Shown piece by piece: positions 22,704 through 30,964 of a DNA stretch of 64,000 nucleotides (positions are counted from its first letter, which is position 1; each line of letters begins with the position of its first letter). Origin of the DNA: an uncultured Ruminococcus sp. (GTDB lineage Bacteria > Bacillota > Clostridia > Oscillospirales > Acutalibacteraceae); NCBI GenBank assembly GCA_905233755.1, contig CAJODM010000001.1, positions 1 to 64,000 on the forward strand, in the 5' to 3' direction. Below the pieces are notes generated by a model, which saw nothing but the letters and a program-made list of their open reading frames with translations, did no database searches and had not been told where the DNA came from. The position numbers were made by a program, and so were the translations under genes.

Positions 22704-23429
22704 TTGGAAGTTTTCTCCAAAACCGATATCGGTCTGGTTCGCCGAGAGAACCAGGACAGCGCTTCCTTCTCTGTCATATCCTCCGGATGCGTATGGGCTG
22801 TGGTATGTGACGGTATGGGAGGAGCCGCCGGCGGCAAGACCGCCTCGTCCACCGCTGTCGACTACATCGCCGACCGGCTGAACACCGCCTATACCGACAC
22901 GATGCCCGACAACCAGATCGTCGATCTGCTTATCAACACCGTCGAGGGCGCCAACCGCCTCATCTATGAGATGGCGGTGTCCGACAGCTCGCTGTCGGGG
23001 ATGGGGACGACGTGTGAGCTGGTGTTCATCAAGGGCTCCAGGATCTATGTCATCCATGTGGGCGACAGCCGCACCTACTCCATCCGCGGCGGCAAGATCC
23101 TCCAGCTCACCGAGGATCACAGCATGGTACAGGAGATGCTTCGCCGCGGCGAGATCACCGAGGAGCAGGCGATGCACCATCCCAACAAGAACTACATCAC
23201 CCGCGCGATGGGCGTTCAGCCCGACGTGCGCATCGACTATATCGAGGCAGAGTTCTCCTACGGCGACGTCATCCTCATCTGTACCGACGGGCTGTCGAAC
23301 AACGTCAGCGAGGCGGATATGGTGAAGATCGTGCACGAGAACCGCGGCGTTTCGATGATCGATGCGCTGGTCGAGACTGCCAAGAACAACGGCGGCTCCG
23401 ACAACATCACCGTCACCGTCATCTACTGA
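22704..23429 (+). CDS. prpC: PP2C-family Ser/Thr phosphatase (PrpC/Stp)
   Basis: Reverses phosphorylation by the neighbouring PrkC kinase. The 241-residue protein has the PP2C motifs RRENQDS, VVCDGMGG (metal Asp), IYVIHVGDSRTYSIRGG and LICTDGLSNNV. Two starts compete: the TTG at 22704 has GAAAGGGG nine bases upstream and gives the usual MEVFSKTDIG start, while the ATG at 22695 abuts the ribosome-binding site and overlaps rlmN. I chose 22704. It is followed by prkC after 46 bases. Confidence 0.9.
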   Translation: MEVFSKTDIGLVRRENQDSASFSVISSGCVWAVVCDGMGGAAGGKTASSTAVDYIADRLNTAYTDTMPDNQIVDLLINTVEGANRLIYEMAVSDSSLSGMGTTCELVFIKGSRIYVIHVGDSRTYSIRGGKILQLTEDHSMVQEMLRRGEITEEQAMHHPNKNYITRAMGVQPDVRIDYIEAEFSYGDVILICTDGLSNNVSEADMVKIVHENRGVSMIDALVETAKNNGGSDNITVTVIY

Positions 23430-23475
23430 CAGAATAACAGAAACCATCTGATTCGAATCCAAGGAGTGAGAGAGT

Positions 23476-25485
23476 ATGGATAAATATACCGGAAAGAAGC
23501 TTGACGGCAGATATGAGATCCGCGAGCTCATCGGCGTCGGCGGCATGGCGAACGTGTACCACTGCTATGACACCATCGACGCGCGCGAGGTCGCGATCAA
23601 GATCATGAAGGACGAGTTTCTCGATAACGAGGATTTCATCCGCCGTTTCAAGAACGAGAGCAAGGCGATCGCGGTGCTCAACCATCCGAACATCGTCCGC
23701 GTCTATGACGTCTCGTTCGGCGATATGATCCAGTACATTGTCATGGAGTATATCGACGGCATCACGCTCAAGGAGTATATCGATATGCAGGGGGTGCTGG
23801 ACTGGAAGCAGACCGTCCATCTGACCACCCAGATCCTGCGTGCGCTGCAGCACGCGCATGAGAACGGCATTGTTCACCGCGATATCAAGCCGCATAACAT
23901 CATGCTGCTGCAGGACGGCACCATCAAGGTCACCGACTTTGGTATCGCGCGGTTCTCCTCCAACGCGACCCGCACCATGACCGAGCAGGCGATCGGTTCG
24001 GTGCACTATATCGCACCCGAGCAGGCGCGCGGCGACAAGACCGACGGCAAGACCGACATCTACTCGGTCGGCGTGATGATGTACGAGATGCTCACCGGTA
24101 CGCTGCCGTTCGACGCCGACTCGGCGGTATCGGTCGCGCTCATGCAGCTGCAGACCACCCCCAAGCGTCCCCGCGACGTCAACCCCGATATCCCCGAGGG
24201 GCTCGAGGAGATTACCGTCAAGGCGATGCAGAAGAACCCTGCCGACCGCTACCAGAGCGCGGTCGAGATGCTCTCGGATATCGAGCGGTTCCGGCTCAAT
24301 CCCAGCATCAAATTCGAGTACAAGTACTTCTCCGAAAAGCCGCGGTACGCCGAGGATATCAAGCGCCACCGCCGCATGGAGGAGGAAGAATCCCTTCCCG
24401 TCTATGACGACGATGTTCCTGTTCGCTCGCCCGCGCTGTCAGCGATCAAGGGGATCATCATCGCCGCGGTGATCGCGCTGGTGCTGTTCGGCGCTGCGGC
24501 GCTCATACGCGGATATATCGCCGCCCAGCCGCAGGAGGTCGAGGTTCCGAGCTTTGTCGGCATGACTGTGCAGCAGGCGAACGCCAACAACCCTCACAAC
24601 TTTGTTTTCACCTATGAGAGCCGCTACTCGGACGAGTTCGAGATCGACTCTATCCTCTATCAGAGCCCCGAGGCGGGCAGCAAGAAGGTGCGCGAGGGCT
24701 CGACCATCGAGCTGATCGTCAACTCGTCCGACTCGGATGTGACGGTGCCGTATCTGAACACCGCCATCGGCACCGAGGAGATCGAGGCGCGCGTCAAGGC
24801 GGCGAACCTCGTCCCCAAGATCCTCTATGTCCAGTCCCAGGAGACCGCGATGAAGGTCGACTCGGTTTATCCTCCTGTGAACACCCAGGTGAAGATCGGC
24901 TCTACCGTCTATATCTTCGTCTCCAAGGGCGTCACCAAGGAGAAGCTCGAGATGCCCGATATGAAGGGCTTCAGCGCCCAGGAATCGGTCGAGAAGCTCG
25001 AGGAGCTTGGATTCACCAACATCACCCTGACCGCTGACGAGCGCATCAAGGCGGACAAGGACGAGGTCGTGCGCCAGAACCCCATGCAGGGCAGTGTCGT
25101 CAGCTCCGATTATGAGATCGTGCTGTACTACTCAAAGGGCGAAGATGAGGAGAGAACCGCGACCATCCACGTCGATCTTCCGTCGACGGTGGACACCGAG
25201 GTCAACATGACCGTGCTGATCGACGGCGCGGTGGATGAGGATTCGTCCAAGGTGATCATCCCCGCGTATAACTCGAACTACACCCTGCAGCTCAAGCTCA
25301 AGGAATCCTGTACCGTGACCGTGCTGCTGGACAACTCCAAGTATCGCGTGTACAGCGTCAACTTCGACGACGGCACCATCACTACGACCGAGTCCTATGA
25401 CTATGTCGGCCAGCCGGTCGTCACCGAGCCGCCGGCAGAGGAAGTCATCGTCGATAACGGCGACGAGGGGAACGTGGATGCCTAG
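23476..25485 (+). CDS. prkC: Membrane Ser/Thr protein kinase with PASTA domains (PrkC/Stk1)
   Basis: The 669-residue kinase senses muropeptides or lipid II outside the cell and phosphorylates cytosolic targets. The catalytic domain is complete: GVGGMANVY, VAIKIM (Lys 42), HRDIKPHN (Asp 136), DFGIARF (154-156), GSVHYIAPEQ activation segment. A transmembrane helix spans about residues 324-347. Three PASTA domains follow (about 354-420, 421-490, 491-560), then a non-PASTA beta-rich C-terminal domain of about 100 residues that I do not recognise. The RBS AAGGAG precedes the ATG. It overlaps rsgA by eight bases. Confidence 0.96.
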   Translation: MDKYTGKKLDGRYEIRELIGVGGMANVYHCYDTIDAREVAIKIMKDEFLDNEDFIRRFKNESKAIAVLNHPNIVRVYDVSFGDMIQYIVMEYIDGITLKEYIDMQGVLDWKQTVHLTTQILRALQHAHENGIVHRDIKPHNIMLLQDGTIKVTDFGIARFSSNATRTMTEQAIGSVHYIAPEQARGDKTDGKTDIYSVGVMMYEMLTGTLPFDADSAVSVALMQLQTTPKRPRDVNPDIPEGLEEITVKAMQKNPADRYQSAVEMLSDIERFRLNPSIKFEYKYFSEKPRYAEDIKRHRRMEEEESLPVYDDDVPVRSPALSAIKGIIIAAVIALVLFGAAALIRGYIAAQPQEVEVPSFVGMTVQQANANNPHNFVFTYESRYSDEFEIDSILYQSPEAGSKKVREGSTIELIVNSSDSDVTVPYLNTAIGTEEIEARVKAANLVPKILYVQSQETAMKVDSVYPPVNTQVKIGSTVYIFVSKGVTKEKLEMPDMKGFSAQESVEKLEELGFTNITLTADERIKADKDEVVRQNPMQGSVVSSDYEIVLYYSKGEDEERTATIHVDLPSTVDTEVNMTVLIDGAVDEDSSKVIIPAYNSNYTLQLKLKESCTVTVLLDNSKYRVYSVNFDDGTITTTESYDYVGQPVVTEPPAEEVIVDNGDEGNVDA

Positions 25486-26371
25486 TCAACACACCGGTAT
25501 TATCACGAAGATAACGGGCGGCTTCTATTATGTAGAGGCCGCCGGTGTTTCTCACGAGTGCAAGGCGCGCGGTGTGTTTCGCAGGCGCGGGATGACGCCG
25601 CTCGTCGGCGATACCGTAGAGATCACGGTACCGGACGACGACGGCTACTGCTCGATTGATATGATCGGCGAGCGGAAGAATATGCTGGTGCGTCCGGCGA
25701 TGTCCAACCTCGATACCCTTGTGATCGTCAGCTCGGTGCGCGAGCCGAACGTCAACCTCTATCTGGTCGACAAGATGACCGCTGCCGCCATATCCAAGGG
25801 GATCGAGCCCGTGGTGGTGTTCACCAAGGCGGATCTCGGCGATACCGATGCGCTTGTGGATACCTATCGCTCGGTTGGGATGCGCGCGTTCTCGTTCTCG
25901 GCTGTGGATAACCGGGGGCTCGACGATATCCGCACCATCTTCTCGGGGCGTATCACCGCCTTCTGCGGCAACTCCGGCGTCGGCAAGTCGACGCTGCTCA
26001 ACGCCCTGTTCCCGCAGCTCGAGCTCAAGACCGGTGAGATCAGCGACAAACTCGGCCGCGGCCGCCATACCACCCGTACCGTCGAGCTGTTCTCACGATA
26101 CGGCGGCTATGTCGCCGATACGCCGGGGTTCTCGACTGTCGATATCGAGCGGTTCGAGCTGATACGCAAGGACGAGCTGAAGTTCGCGTTCCCCGAGTTT
26201 GAGCGTTTCTTCGGCAAATGCCGCTTCCATTCCTGCAACCACCTGTGCGAGAAGGGCTGCCTTGTGCTCGACGCGGTCGATAGGGGAGAGATCCCCCGCT
26301 CGCGCCACGACAGCTATCTTCGGATGTACGACGAGGTGAAGGATATCCGCGACTGGGAGCTCAACCGATAA
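25478..26371 (+). CDS. rsgA: Ribosome small-subunit GTPase RsgA
   Basis: Circularly permuted GTPase that aids late 30S assembly. The 297-residue protein has an OB fold, then G4 FTKADL, G1 GNSGVGKST, G3 DTPGF, and the C-terminal zinc-binding cluster CRFHSCNHLCEKGC. The ATG at 25478 inside prkC has GAGGGG eight bases upstream. In many Firmicutes rsgA is followed by rpe and thiN; here the unit ends at a terminator. Confidence 0.95.
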   Translation: MPSQHTGIITKITGGFYYVEAAGVSHECKARGVFRRRGMTPLVGDTVEITVPDDDGYCSIDMIGERKNMLVRPAMSNLDTLVIVSSVREPNVNLYLVDKMTAAAISKGIEPVVVFTKADLGDTDALVDTYRSVGMRAFSFSAVDNRGLDDIRTIFSGRITAFCGNSGVGKSTLLNALFPQLELKTGEISDKLGRGRHTTRTVELFSRYGGYVADTPGFSTVDIERFELIRKDELKFAFPEFERFFGKCRFHSCNHLCEKGCLVLDAVDRGEIPRSRHDSYLRMYDEVKDIRDWELNR

Positions 26372-26391
26372 ACAGGATAGTATATAACGAA

Positions 26392-26425
26392 ATCCGGCTG
26401 CCGCATGATGCTGCGACAGCCGGAT
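26392..26425. terminator. Terminator between convergent rsgA and lipoprotein gene
   Basis: ATCCGGCTG (26392-26400) pairs with CAGCCGGAT (26417-26425), with a further inner CGCA/TGCG pairing. T- and A-rich flanks are moderate on both sides. It probably serves both converging units. Confidence 0.65.
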
Positions 26426-26443
26426 AGCTTTATATATGGCTAT

Positions 26444-27388
26444 TTATTTGACAAAGCTGATGGTGCCCTGTATGCGCTTGACCTTGTACTTTTCATAGAT
26501 CTCTTCGGTGCGGGTGATGGTGGTGCCGTCGTTCTGATAGGTCATATCATAGTAGTCGTTCCATCCGCCCTCGATGGCAGGGCTGTTCTCAGAGTTACGG
26601 ACGATATCATACTTATCCAGTGCGACCTGGGTGGTGACATACTTGTCGGATACGAACGCGCTGCCCTTTTTCAAGGTATAGTCAGCGAGCGTATAGTCGC
26701 CCGATGCGATATCATAGGTGATGGTCTTCGCCGAGAGTCCTCCCAGCACGACCTCGATCGCGATATCCGCCTCAGCGATATCCCCGGGCTGACATTCGCC
26801 GTTCAGCCACGCCGCCGCGTCCTCGACGACCGCGCTGTCGGCATAGGTTTCGTTCAGCCGAACGGTGTGGCTCAGGTGGATATCCTCGATCTCGTCGAAC
26901 ACATTCATCGTTCGCTCGATGCACGGGACGACCTCGAGATACTCGGCCCAGTTGTCGATGGTGATCTCGACCGTCTCAACCTCGGGATCGGCGAGGTTCT
27001 TCACATAGAGGATGGGGGTGATGCTCTCATCGGGGGTGACGTTCAGCGCATAGCTGCCGGGAGTTGTCAGCGACGCATCGGTATAGGACAGCACCGACAG
27101 CGAGTAGTTGGTGCCGTTTGCATCGATCGAGAGGTATCCGGTGCCGTCGGTGACGACCTGGTACCCCGCCTCTTTGCCGTCGATCAGGCATCTGTTGCCC
27201 TCGTTCACCGTAAGCGCGATGGTATCATCCGCATCCGTGTCGTTCACATAGGTCATCTCGATCCCATAGATCTGCTCGAACCCCTGCAGCACCTCATCCT
27301 TTGACAGCGCCGAGTCATTATTCCGGGCACACGCGGTCATGGATAGCATCATGACAACGCACAGCAGGATAGCCGATACTCTTCTCAT
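26444..27388 (-). CDS. Lipoprotein of unknown function
   Basis: I do not recognise the family. The 314-residue product has a lipoprotein signal peptide ending in the lipobox LSMTAC (cleavage before Cys 21), so it is anchored outside the membrane. The rest is acidic and beta-strand-rich, with repeated short threonine/aspartate segments and no obvious catalytic motif; no membrane helix follows. It is a single-gene unit with the best promoter of the window (27422-27449) and convergent with rsgA, next to the PrpC/PrkC pair. A role in envelope sensing or binding is possible but unproven. The RBS GAGGAGA precedes the ATG. Confidence 0.8.
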   Translation of the reverse strand: MRRVSAILLCVVMMLSMTACARNNDSALSKDEVLQGFEQIYGIEMTYVNDTDADDTIALTVNEGNRCLIDGKEAGYQVVTDGTGYLSIDANGTNYSLSVLSYTDASLTTPGSYALNVTPDESITPILYVKNLADPEVETVEITIDNWAEYLEVVPCIERTMNVFDEIEDIHLSHTVRLNETYADSAVVEDAAAWLNGECQPGDIAEADIAIEVVLGGLSAKTITYDIASGDYTLADYTLKKGSAFVSDKYVTTQVALDKYDIVRNSENSPAIEGGWNDYYDMTYQNDGTTITRTEEIYEKYKVKRIQGTISFVK

Positions 27389-27421
27389 ATACCTGTCTCC
27401 TCTTACTGAAAAACTATATCT

Positions 27422-27449
27422 ATTATAATTTTTTGTCGGATAATGTCAA
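27422..27449 (-). promoter_or_regulatory. Strong SigmaA promoter of the lipoprotein gene
   Basis: Perfect TTGACA (27444-27449) and perfect TATAAT (27422-27427) on the minus strand with a 16-base spacer. The start codon lies 33 bases beyond the -10. Confidence 0.8.
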
Positions 27450-27540
27450 TCAGTTTTTGAACTTTTTCCAAATATATGGTGATAGATGAGGCGCTCTGCC
27501 GCTAGATATGGTAGTGAAATGTTCCTTTACCCGGGCATAG

Positions 27541-27569
27541 AAAAAAGGACTTCCGTACAGAAGTCCTTT
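27541..27569 (-). terminator. Terminator of tRNA-Ala
   Basis: On the minus strand AAAGGACTTC pairs with GAAGTCCTTT around a six-base loop and is followed by six T. It lies three bases after the CCA end of the tRNA gene. Confidence 0.85.
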
Positions 27570-27571
27570 CT

Positions 27572-27647
<76 letters not shown>

Positions 27648-27658
27648 AGAGCAGTACT

Positions 27659-27687
27659 ATCTTACCACATCTTCACGGATAATGCAA
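27659..27687 (-). promoter_or_regulatory. SigmaA promoter of tRNA-Ala
   Basis: On the minus strand TTGCAT (27682-27687) and TAAGAT (27659-27664) lie 17 bases apart, with a TG one base before the -10. The tRNA 5' end is 11 bases downstream. Confidence 0.65.
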
Positions 27688-27750
27688 GAGATATCGGCCG
27701 AATAATTTCTAATTTTTACAAAAATGTAACAGTTTAATCCGGTTATCCAC

Positions 27751-27780
27751 TTGCACGACGCTGTATGGGTGTGCTATAAT
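27751..27780 (+). promoter_or_regulatory. SigmaA promoter of the pseudokinase gene
   Basis: TTGCAC (27751-27756) and a perfect TATAAT (27775-27780) with an 18-base spacer and extended -10 TGC. The start codon at 27823 has AGGGGG upstream. Confidence 0.7.
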
Positions 27781-27822
27781 AACTTGGAAAATGCGATTTT
27801 GCGACTGATTAGGGGGATTCAT

Positions 27823-29457
27823 ATGCCTTTATGTATGGGTTGCTTACACGAGATCGACGAGGCGAACACTGTCTGTCCGTCCTGTGGATTCGATAACAGC
27901 GCGAAGCAGACGGCACCGTTTCTGCCGTACGGCACGATACTGAACAACAAGTACGTCGTCGCCAAGAACCTCGACACCAACGGCGAGTCGACCCGTTATC
28001 TCGGGTTCGACAAGACCAGCGGTACGGTCGTCGTGATCCGCGAATTTTTGCCGATCGGGCTGTTCGATCGCGGCGACGATGAGGAGAAGCTCTTTGTCGC
28101 GCCCAACGACCGGCTTAAGTACTCGCGCGCGATGTCCGAGTTCCAGGACTACTATGAGACGCTGATGTCGCTCACCGATACGAGCGCGATGGTCACGATC
28201 CTCGACGCCTTTACGGCGAACAACACCGCCTATGTCATCGAGGAGCACGACGATCTCATTACGTTTACCGAGTATGTCGAGTACAGCGGCGGCCATCTTG
28301 AGTGGGATGCAACGCGCCCGCTGTTCATGCCGCTGATCACCCTGCTTGAGAGTATGCACAAGAAGGGCATCGGTCACTATGCCGTCGCTCCGTCCAACCT
28401 TTATGTCACCTCGTCGGGCAAGCTCAAGCTCGGCGGGTTCTCCTCCGAGAACGAGCGCAAGCGCGGCACCATCCTCAAGTCCCAGCTCTTCTCGGGCTGC
28501 GCCGCACCGGAGCAGTATAAGGATAACTTCGAGATCGACACCACCACCGACGTCTACGGTCTGACGGCCACGCTGTTCTTTGCGCTGACCGGGAACCTTC
28601 CGGCGAACGCCAAGGACCGCGAGAAGGACGCGCGGCTGCTCATCAGCACCAACACCGTCAAACGGCTCCCGCCGCATGTGGTATCGGCGCTTGCCAACGG
28701 CCTGCAGATGAACCGTGACAGCCGTATCGCCGACTTTGACGAGCTCAGAGCGCAGCTCTCGGTGTCGTCCACCGTTCAGGCGATCCAGGACGAGATCTCG
28801 CGTACCGCCAGCATGACGCCCATCAAGACCGCACAGGAGAAGAAGTCCAAGGTCAACCCGACAGCTGTCGGTATCGTGGCAACGATCTTCTCGCTGATGA
28901 TCTTCGCGGCGGTCGGGCTGTGGTGGCTGTCCATCAACCCGCTGGTCGGGCTGTTCACCGGCGGCGAGACGGCGGCGACGATCCCGCAGGAGACGATCGA
29001 GGACTGGACCGGCCCCGTGGTCGCGAACTATATCGGCATGACCTATGAGCAGGCGGCCGCTGCGGCTGCCACTGACGGCTCCGTCACGCTCAAGATCTCT
29101 GCTGACGGCGAGTACTCCGATACCGTGCCCGAGGGTTCGATCATCTCTCAGGAGCCCGCGGTCGGCGAACCGATCACCACCTCACCGTCGGTCGTGTATA
29201 TCGTGCTGAGCAAGGGTCCCGAGCTCGTCGAGATCCCCGATGTCGTTGGCAAGTCGGCCTCTGCTGCTGCCGAGGCGCTCACCGAGCGCGGCTTTATCGT
29301 CACACAGGAGGCCGAGTACAGTGACAGCGTCGCCGAGGGCAAGGTCATCGAGATCATCGACCATCGTGCCGGCGAGAAGCTCCAGAGCGGCTCCGAGGTA
29401 TCGCTGAAGGTATCGCTCGGCAAAGAACCCGACGACGACAACAACAATATCGGATAA
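27823..29457 (+). CDS. Zinc-ribbon pseudokinase with transmembrane helix and two PASTA domains
   Basis: A 544-residue membrane protein built like PrkC but lacking catalytic residues. It starts with a zinc ribbon (CMGC at 4-7, CPSC at 18-21). The kinase-like domain (about 36-315) keeps the fold landmarks AAPEQY and DVYGLTATLFFALTG, but the ATP lysine is Arg (VIREFLP, Arg 73), the HRD aspartate is gone (GHYAVAPSNL) and DFG reads GGF (204-206). A helix at about 348-370 crosses the membrane, and two PASTA domains follow (about 397-465 and 466-537). The kinase fold is therefore probably a binding or scaffold module. The ATG at 27823 was preferred over upstream 27751, which lies in the promoter. 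Confidence 0.85.
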   Translation: MPLCMGCLHEIDEANTVCPSCGFDNSAKQTAPFLPYGTILNNKYVVAKNLDTNGESTRYLGFDKTSGTVVVIREFLPIGLFDRGDDEEKLFVAPNDRLKYSRAMSEFQDYYETLMSLTDTSAMVTILDAFTANNTAYVIEEHDDLITFTEYVEYSGGHLEWDATRPLFMPLITLLESMHKKGIGHYAVAPSNLYVTSSGKLKLGGFSSENERKRGTILKSQLFSGCAAPEQYKDNFEIDTTTDVYGLTATLFFALTGNLPANAKDREKDARLLISTNTVKRLPPHVVSALANGLQMNRDSRIADFDELRAQLSVSSTVQAIQDEISRTASMTPIKTAQEKKSKVNPTAVGIVATIFSLMIFAAVGLWWLSINPLVGLFTGGETAATIPQETIEDWTGPVVANYIGMTYEQAAAAAATDGSVTLKISADGEYSDTVPEGSIISQEPAVGEPITTSPSVVYIVLSKGPELVEIPDVVGKSASAAAEALTERGFIVTQEAEYSDSVAEGKVIEIIDHRAGEKLQSGSEVSLKVSLGKEPDDDNNNIG

Positions 29458-29461
29458 CATA

Positions 29462-29486
29462 ACAGGTGGGTTCATCGCCCACCTGT
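29462..29486. terminator. Bidirectional terminator between pseudokinase and XRE genes
   Basis: ACAGGTGGG (29462-29470) pairs perfectly with CCCACCTGT (29478-29486) around a seven-base loop, with a T-rich tail on the plus side. The two genes converge here. Confidence 0.75.
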
Positions 29487-29499
29487 CTTCTTTCAAGCG

Positions 29500-30150
29500 T
29501 TATTTGTGCATCTTCTGCACCGATGACTCGGCGCGCTCGATAATCTTGAATACCGAGTTCGACTGAGCCGGGTACTGCTCGGGGATATCGGACACCGGAT
29601 GCTGAGATACGAACCGCTTGATATACTGGAACCCAGCATTCGGATCGGTCTGCTCCTCGATGTCGGCATATAGCCGCTCCATCGCCGCGAGCGCATAGCC
29701 GCTGTAGATGCTCTCGGGAAGAGTGTAGAACTCCTCTGTATGGGTCGGCGAGATCGCGTCCACCCGCCTGAAGATCCGGTACAGCGCGAGGAACAGATAG
29801 GTCGAGATATTGACCGTCAGCTTGCGGCTGGACAGCTGGGTCAGCCGGCTGTACAGCACCTCGAGAAAGTTCGAGATCAGCTCTCGGTTGATTTCGCCGG
29901 CGACCGCGTGCCGCCGAACGCGCTCGGGATGTCCCTCGGTACGGTTGGGGCTCCTGCCGAGCAGAAAGTCGGCAGTCACATCATAGTAGTCCGCCGCCCT
30001 GCATACAAAGTCTAGCCCGCATTCGCGGATGCCCTTCTCATAGTGGGACAGCAGCGCCTGAGAGATCTCCAGATCGGCTGCCGCCTGCTTCTGGCTGAGG
30101 CCTTTCTCGCGGCGGAGCATGGTTATCGTGCGGGGAAAGTAGCTGTTCAT
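29500..30150 (-). CDS. XRE-family transcriptional regulator
   Basis: The 216-residue protein has an N-terminal helix-turn-helix (about residues 8-62) with the pattern LSQKQAAADLEISQALLSHYE, typical of the Cro/C1 type, and AADYYDVTADFLLGRSP at its end. The remaining 150 residues are helical with no domain I know. The gene is divergent from the histidine phosphatase gene, with an eight-base palindrome AGTATACT (30178-30185) and a TATAAT-like -10 on its strand (30167-30172), so it may regulate itself and the neighbour. Confidence 0.85.
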   Translation of the reverse strand: MNSYFPRTITMLRREKGLSQKQAAADLEISQALLSHYEKGIRECGLDFVCRAADYYDVTADFLLGRSPNRTEGHPERVRRHAVAGEINRELISNFLEVLYSRLTQLSSRKLTVNISTYLFLALYRIFRRVDAISPTHTEEFYTLPESIYSGYALAAMERLYADIEEQTDPNAGFQYIKRFVSQHPVSDIPEQYPAQSNSVFKIIERAESSVQKMHK

Positions 30151-30177
30151 TGTATCACCTCGTCACATTATACAGTC

Positions 30178-30185
30178 AGTATACT
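30178..30185. promoter_or_regulatory. Candidate operator in the divergent XRE/phosphatase gap
   Basis: The palindrome AGTATACT lies in the 70-base gap between the two divergent starts and overlaps the likely promoter of the XRE gene. Such a site would suit autoregulation, but eight bases are easily found by chance in AT-rich DNA. Confidence 0.25.
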
Positions 30186-30220
30186 ATATTTTCTACTATT
30201 TGTAAAGTCCGGAGGCACCT

Positions 30221-30847
30221 ATGAAGTCCTATCATATCCATTTCATCCGTCACGGCGCGATCAGCGAGACGCTTCAGGGACGGTATATCGGGGTGACGAA
30301 CCCGCCGTTGTCCGATCGCGGCAGCGCTGATCTCAGACGGCTCGACCACGATATGGATTATCCGTATGCTGCGGTGGTGTTCACTTCACCGTTGAAGCGA
30401 TGTGTCGAGACCGCCCGCATCCTCTATCCGTCCATCGAGCCGCTTGTCATCGAACAGCTCAGCGAATGTCACTTTGGCGAGTGGGAGAACCACACCGCCG
30501 ACGAGCTGATGGGCGAGGAGGGATTCAGCCGGTGGCTCGCCGGAGATACTGAGGTCAAGCCCCCGCACGGCGAGTCGAACGCCGACTTTACACGGCGGAT
30601 CTGTCTGATGTTCGAGAACATTGTTGACGGGCTGATGAAGACCGGCACCACCGACGCTGCTATCGTGACCCACGGCGGCGTCATCATGACGCTGCTCGCC
30701 GTGTATGGACTGCCGCAGGCAAAGTCGTTCGACTGGGTATGCGACAACGGATACGGCTACAGCTTGCGCCTGACGCCGATTCTATGGCAGCGCGACAAGG
30801 TCGCCGAGGTGTACGCCCTGATCCCGAAACAGAGGGATGACCGTTAA
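30221..30847 (+). CDS. Histidine phosphatase (phosphoglycerate-mutase-like)
   Basis: The 208-residue protein has the RHG motif HFIRHGAIS (catalytic His near residue 11), the second arginine in FTSPLKRCVETARIL, an ECHFGEWENHTADEL segment, and the second histidine in VTHGGVI. The segment around GEWE resembles the cobalamin-pathway alpha-ribazole phosphatase group, but no cobalamin gene is nearby, so the substrate stays open. A clear CGGAGG site precedes the ATG. Confidence 0.85.
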   Translation: MKSYHIHFIRHGAISETLQGRYIGVTNPPLSDRGSADLRRLDHDMDYPYAAVVFTSPLKRCVETARILYPSIEPLVIEQLSECHFGEWENHTADELMGEEGFSRWLAGDTEVKPPHGESNADFTRRICLMFENIVDGLMKTGTTDAAIVTHGGVIMTLLAVYGLPQAKSFDWVCDNGYGYSLRLTPILWQRDKVAEVYALIPKQRDDR

Positions 30848-30889
30848 TTTGCAATCCATCCGGCGGGAAGTTTCAAATTTTCTGTAAAA

Positions 30890-30918
30890 TCCTGCATTTT
30901 TGGTTGAATTTTGCAGGA
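30890..30918. promoter_or_regulatory. Inverted repeat overlapping the RpiR-gene promoter
   Basis: TCCTGCA (30890-30896) and TGCAGGA (30912-30918) form an inverted repeat that covers the -35 and part of the spacer of the following promoter. It could be the operator of the RpiR regulator or a weak terminator for the gene before. Confidence 0.35.
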
Positions 30919-30932
30919 GCGTGTGCTAAAAT
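30904..30932 (+). promoter_or_regulatory. SigmaA promoter of the RpiR-type gene
   Basis: TTGAAT (30904-30909) and TAAAAT (30927-30932) lie 17 bases apart with an extended -10 TGC. The TTG start at 30965 is 32 bases downstream, with AAGGGGGG between them. Confidence 0.65.
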
Positions 30933-30964
30933 GAAGTCGAACTGATGAAGGGGGGCTTCTCAGC

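Noticed and set aside
26405..27304. A 299-residue plus-strand frame opposite the lipoprotein gene
   Set aside because: The minus-strand gene has a lipobox, a ribosome-binding site and a consensus promoter; the plus-strand frame has none of these and overlaps the terminator.
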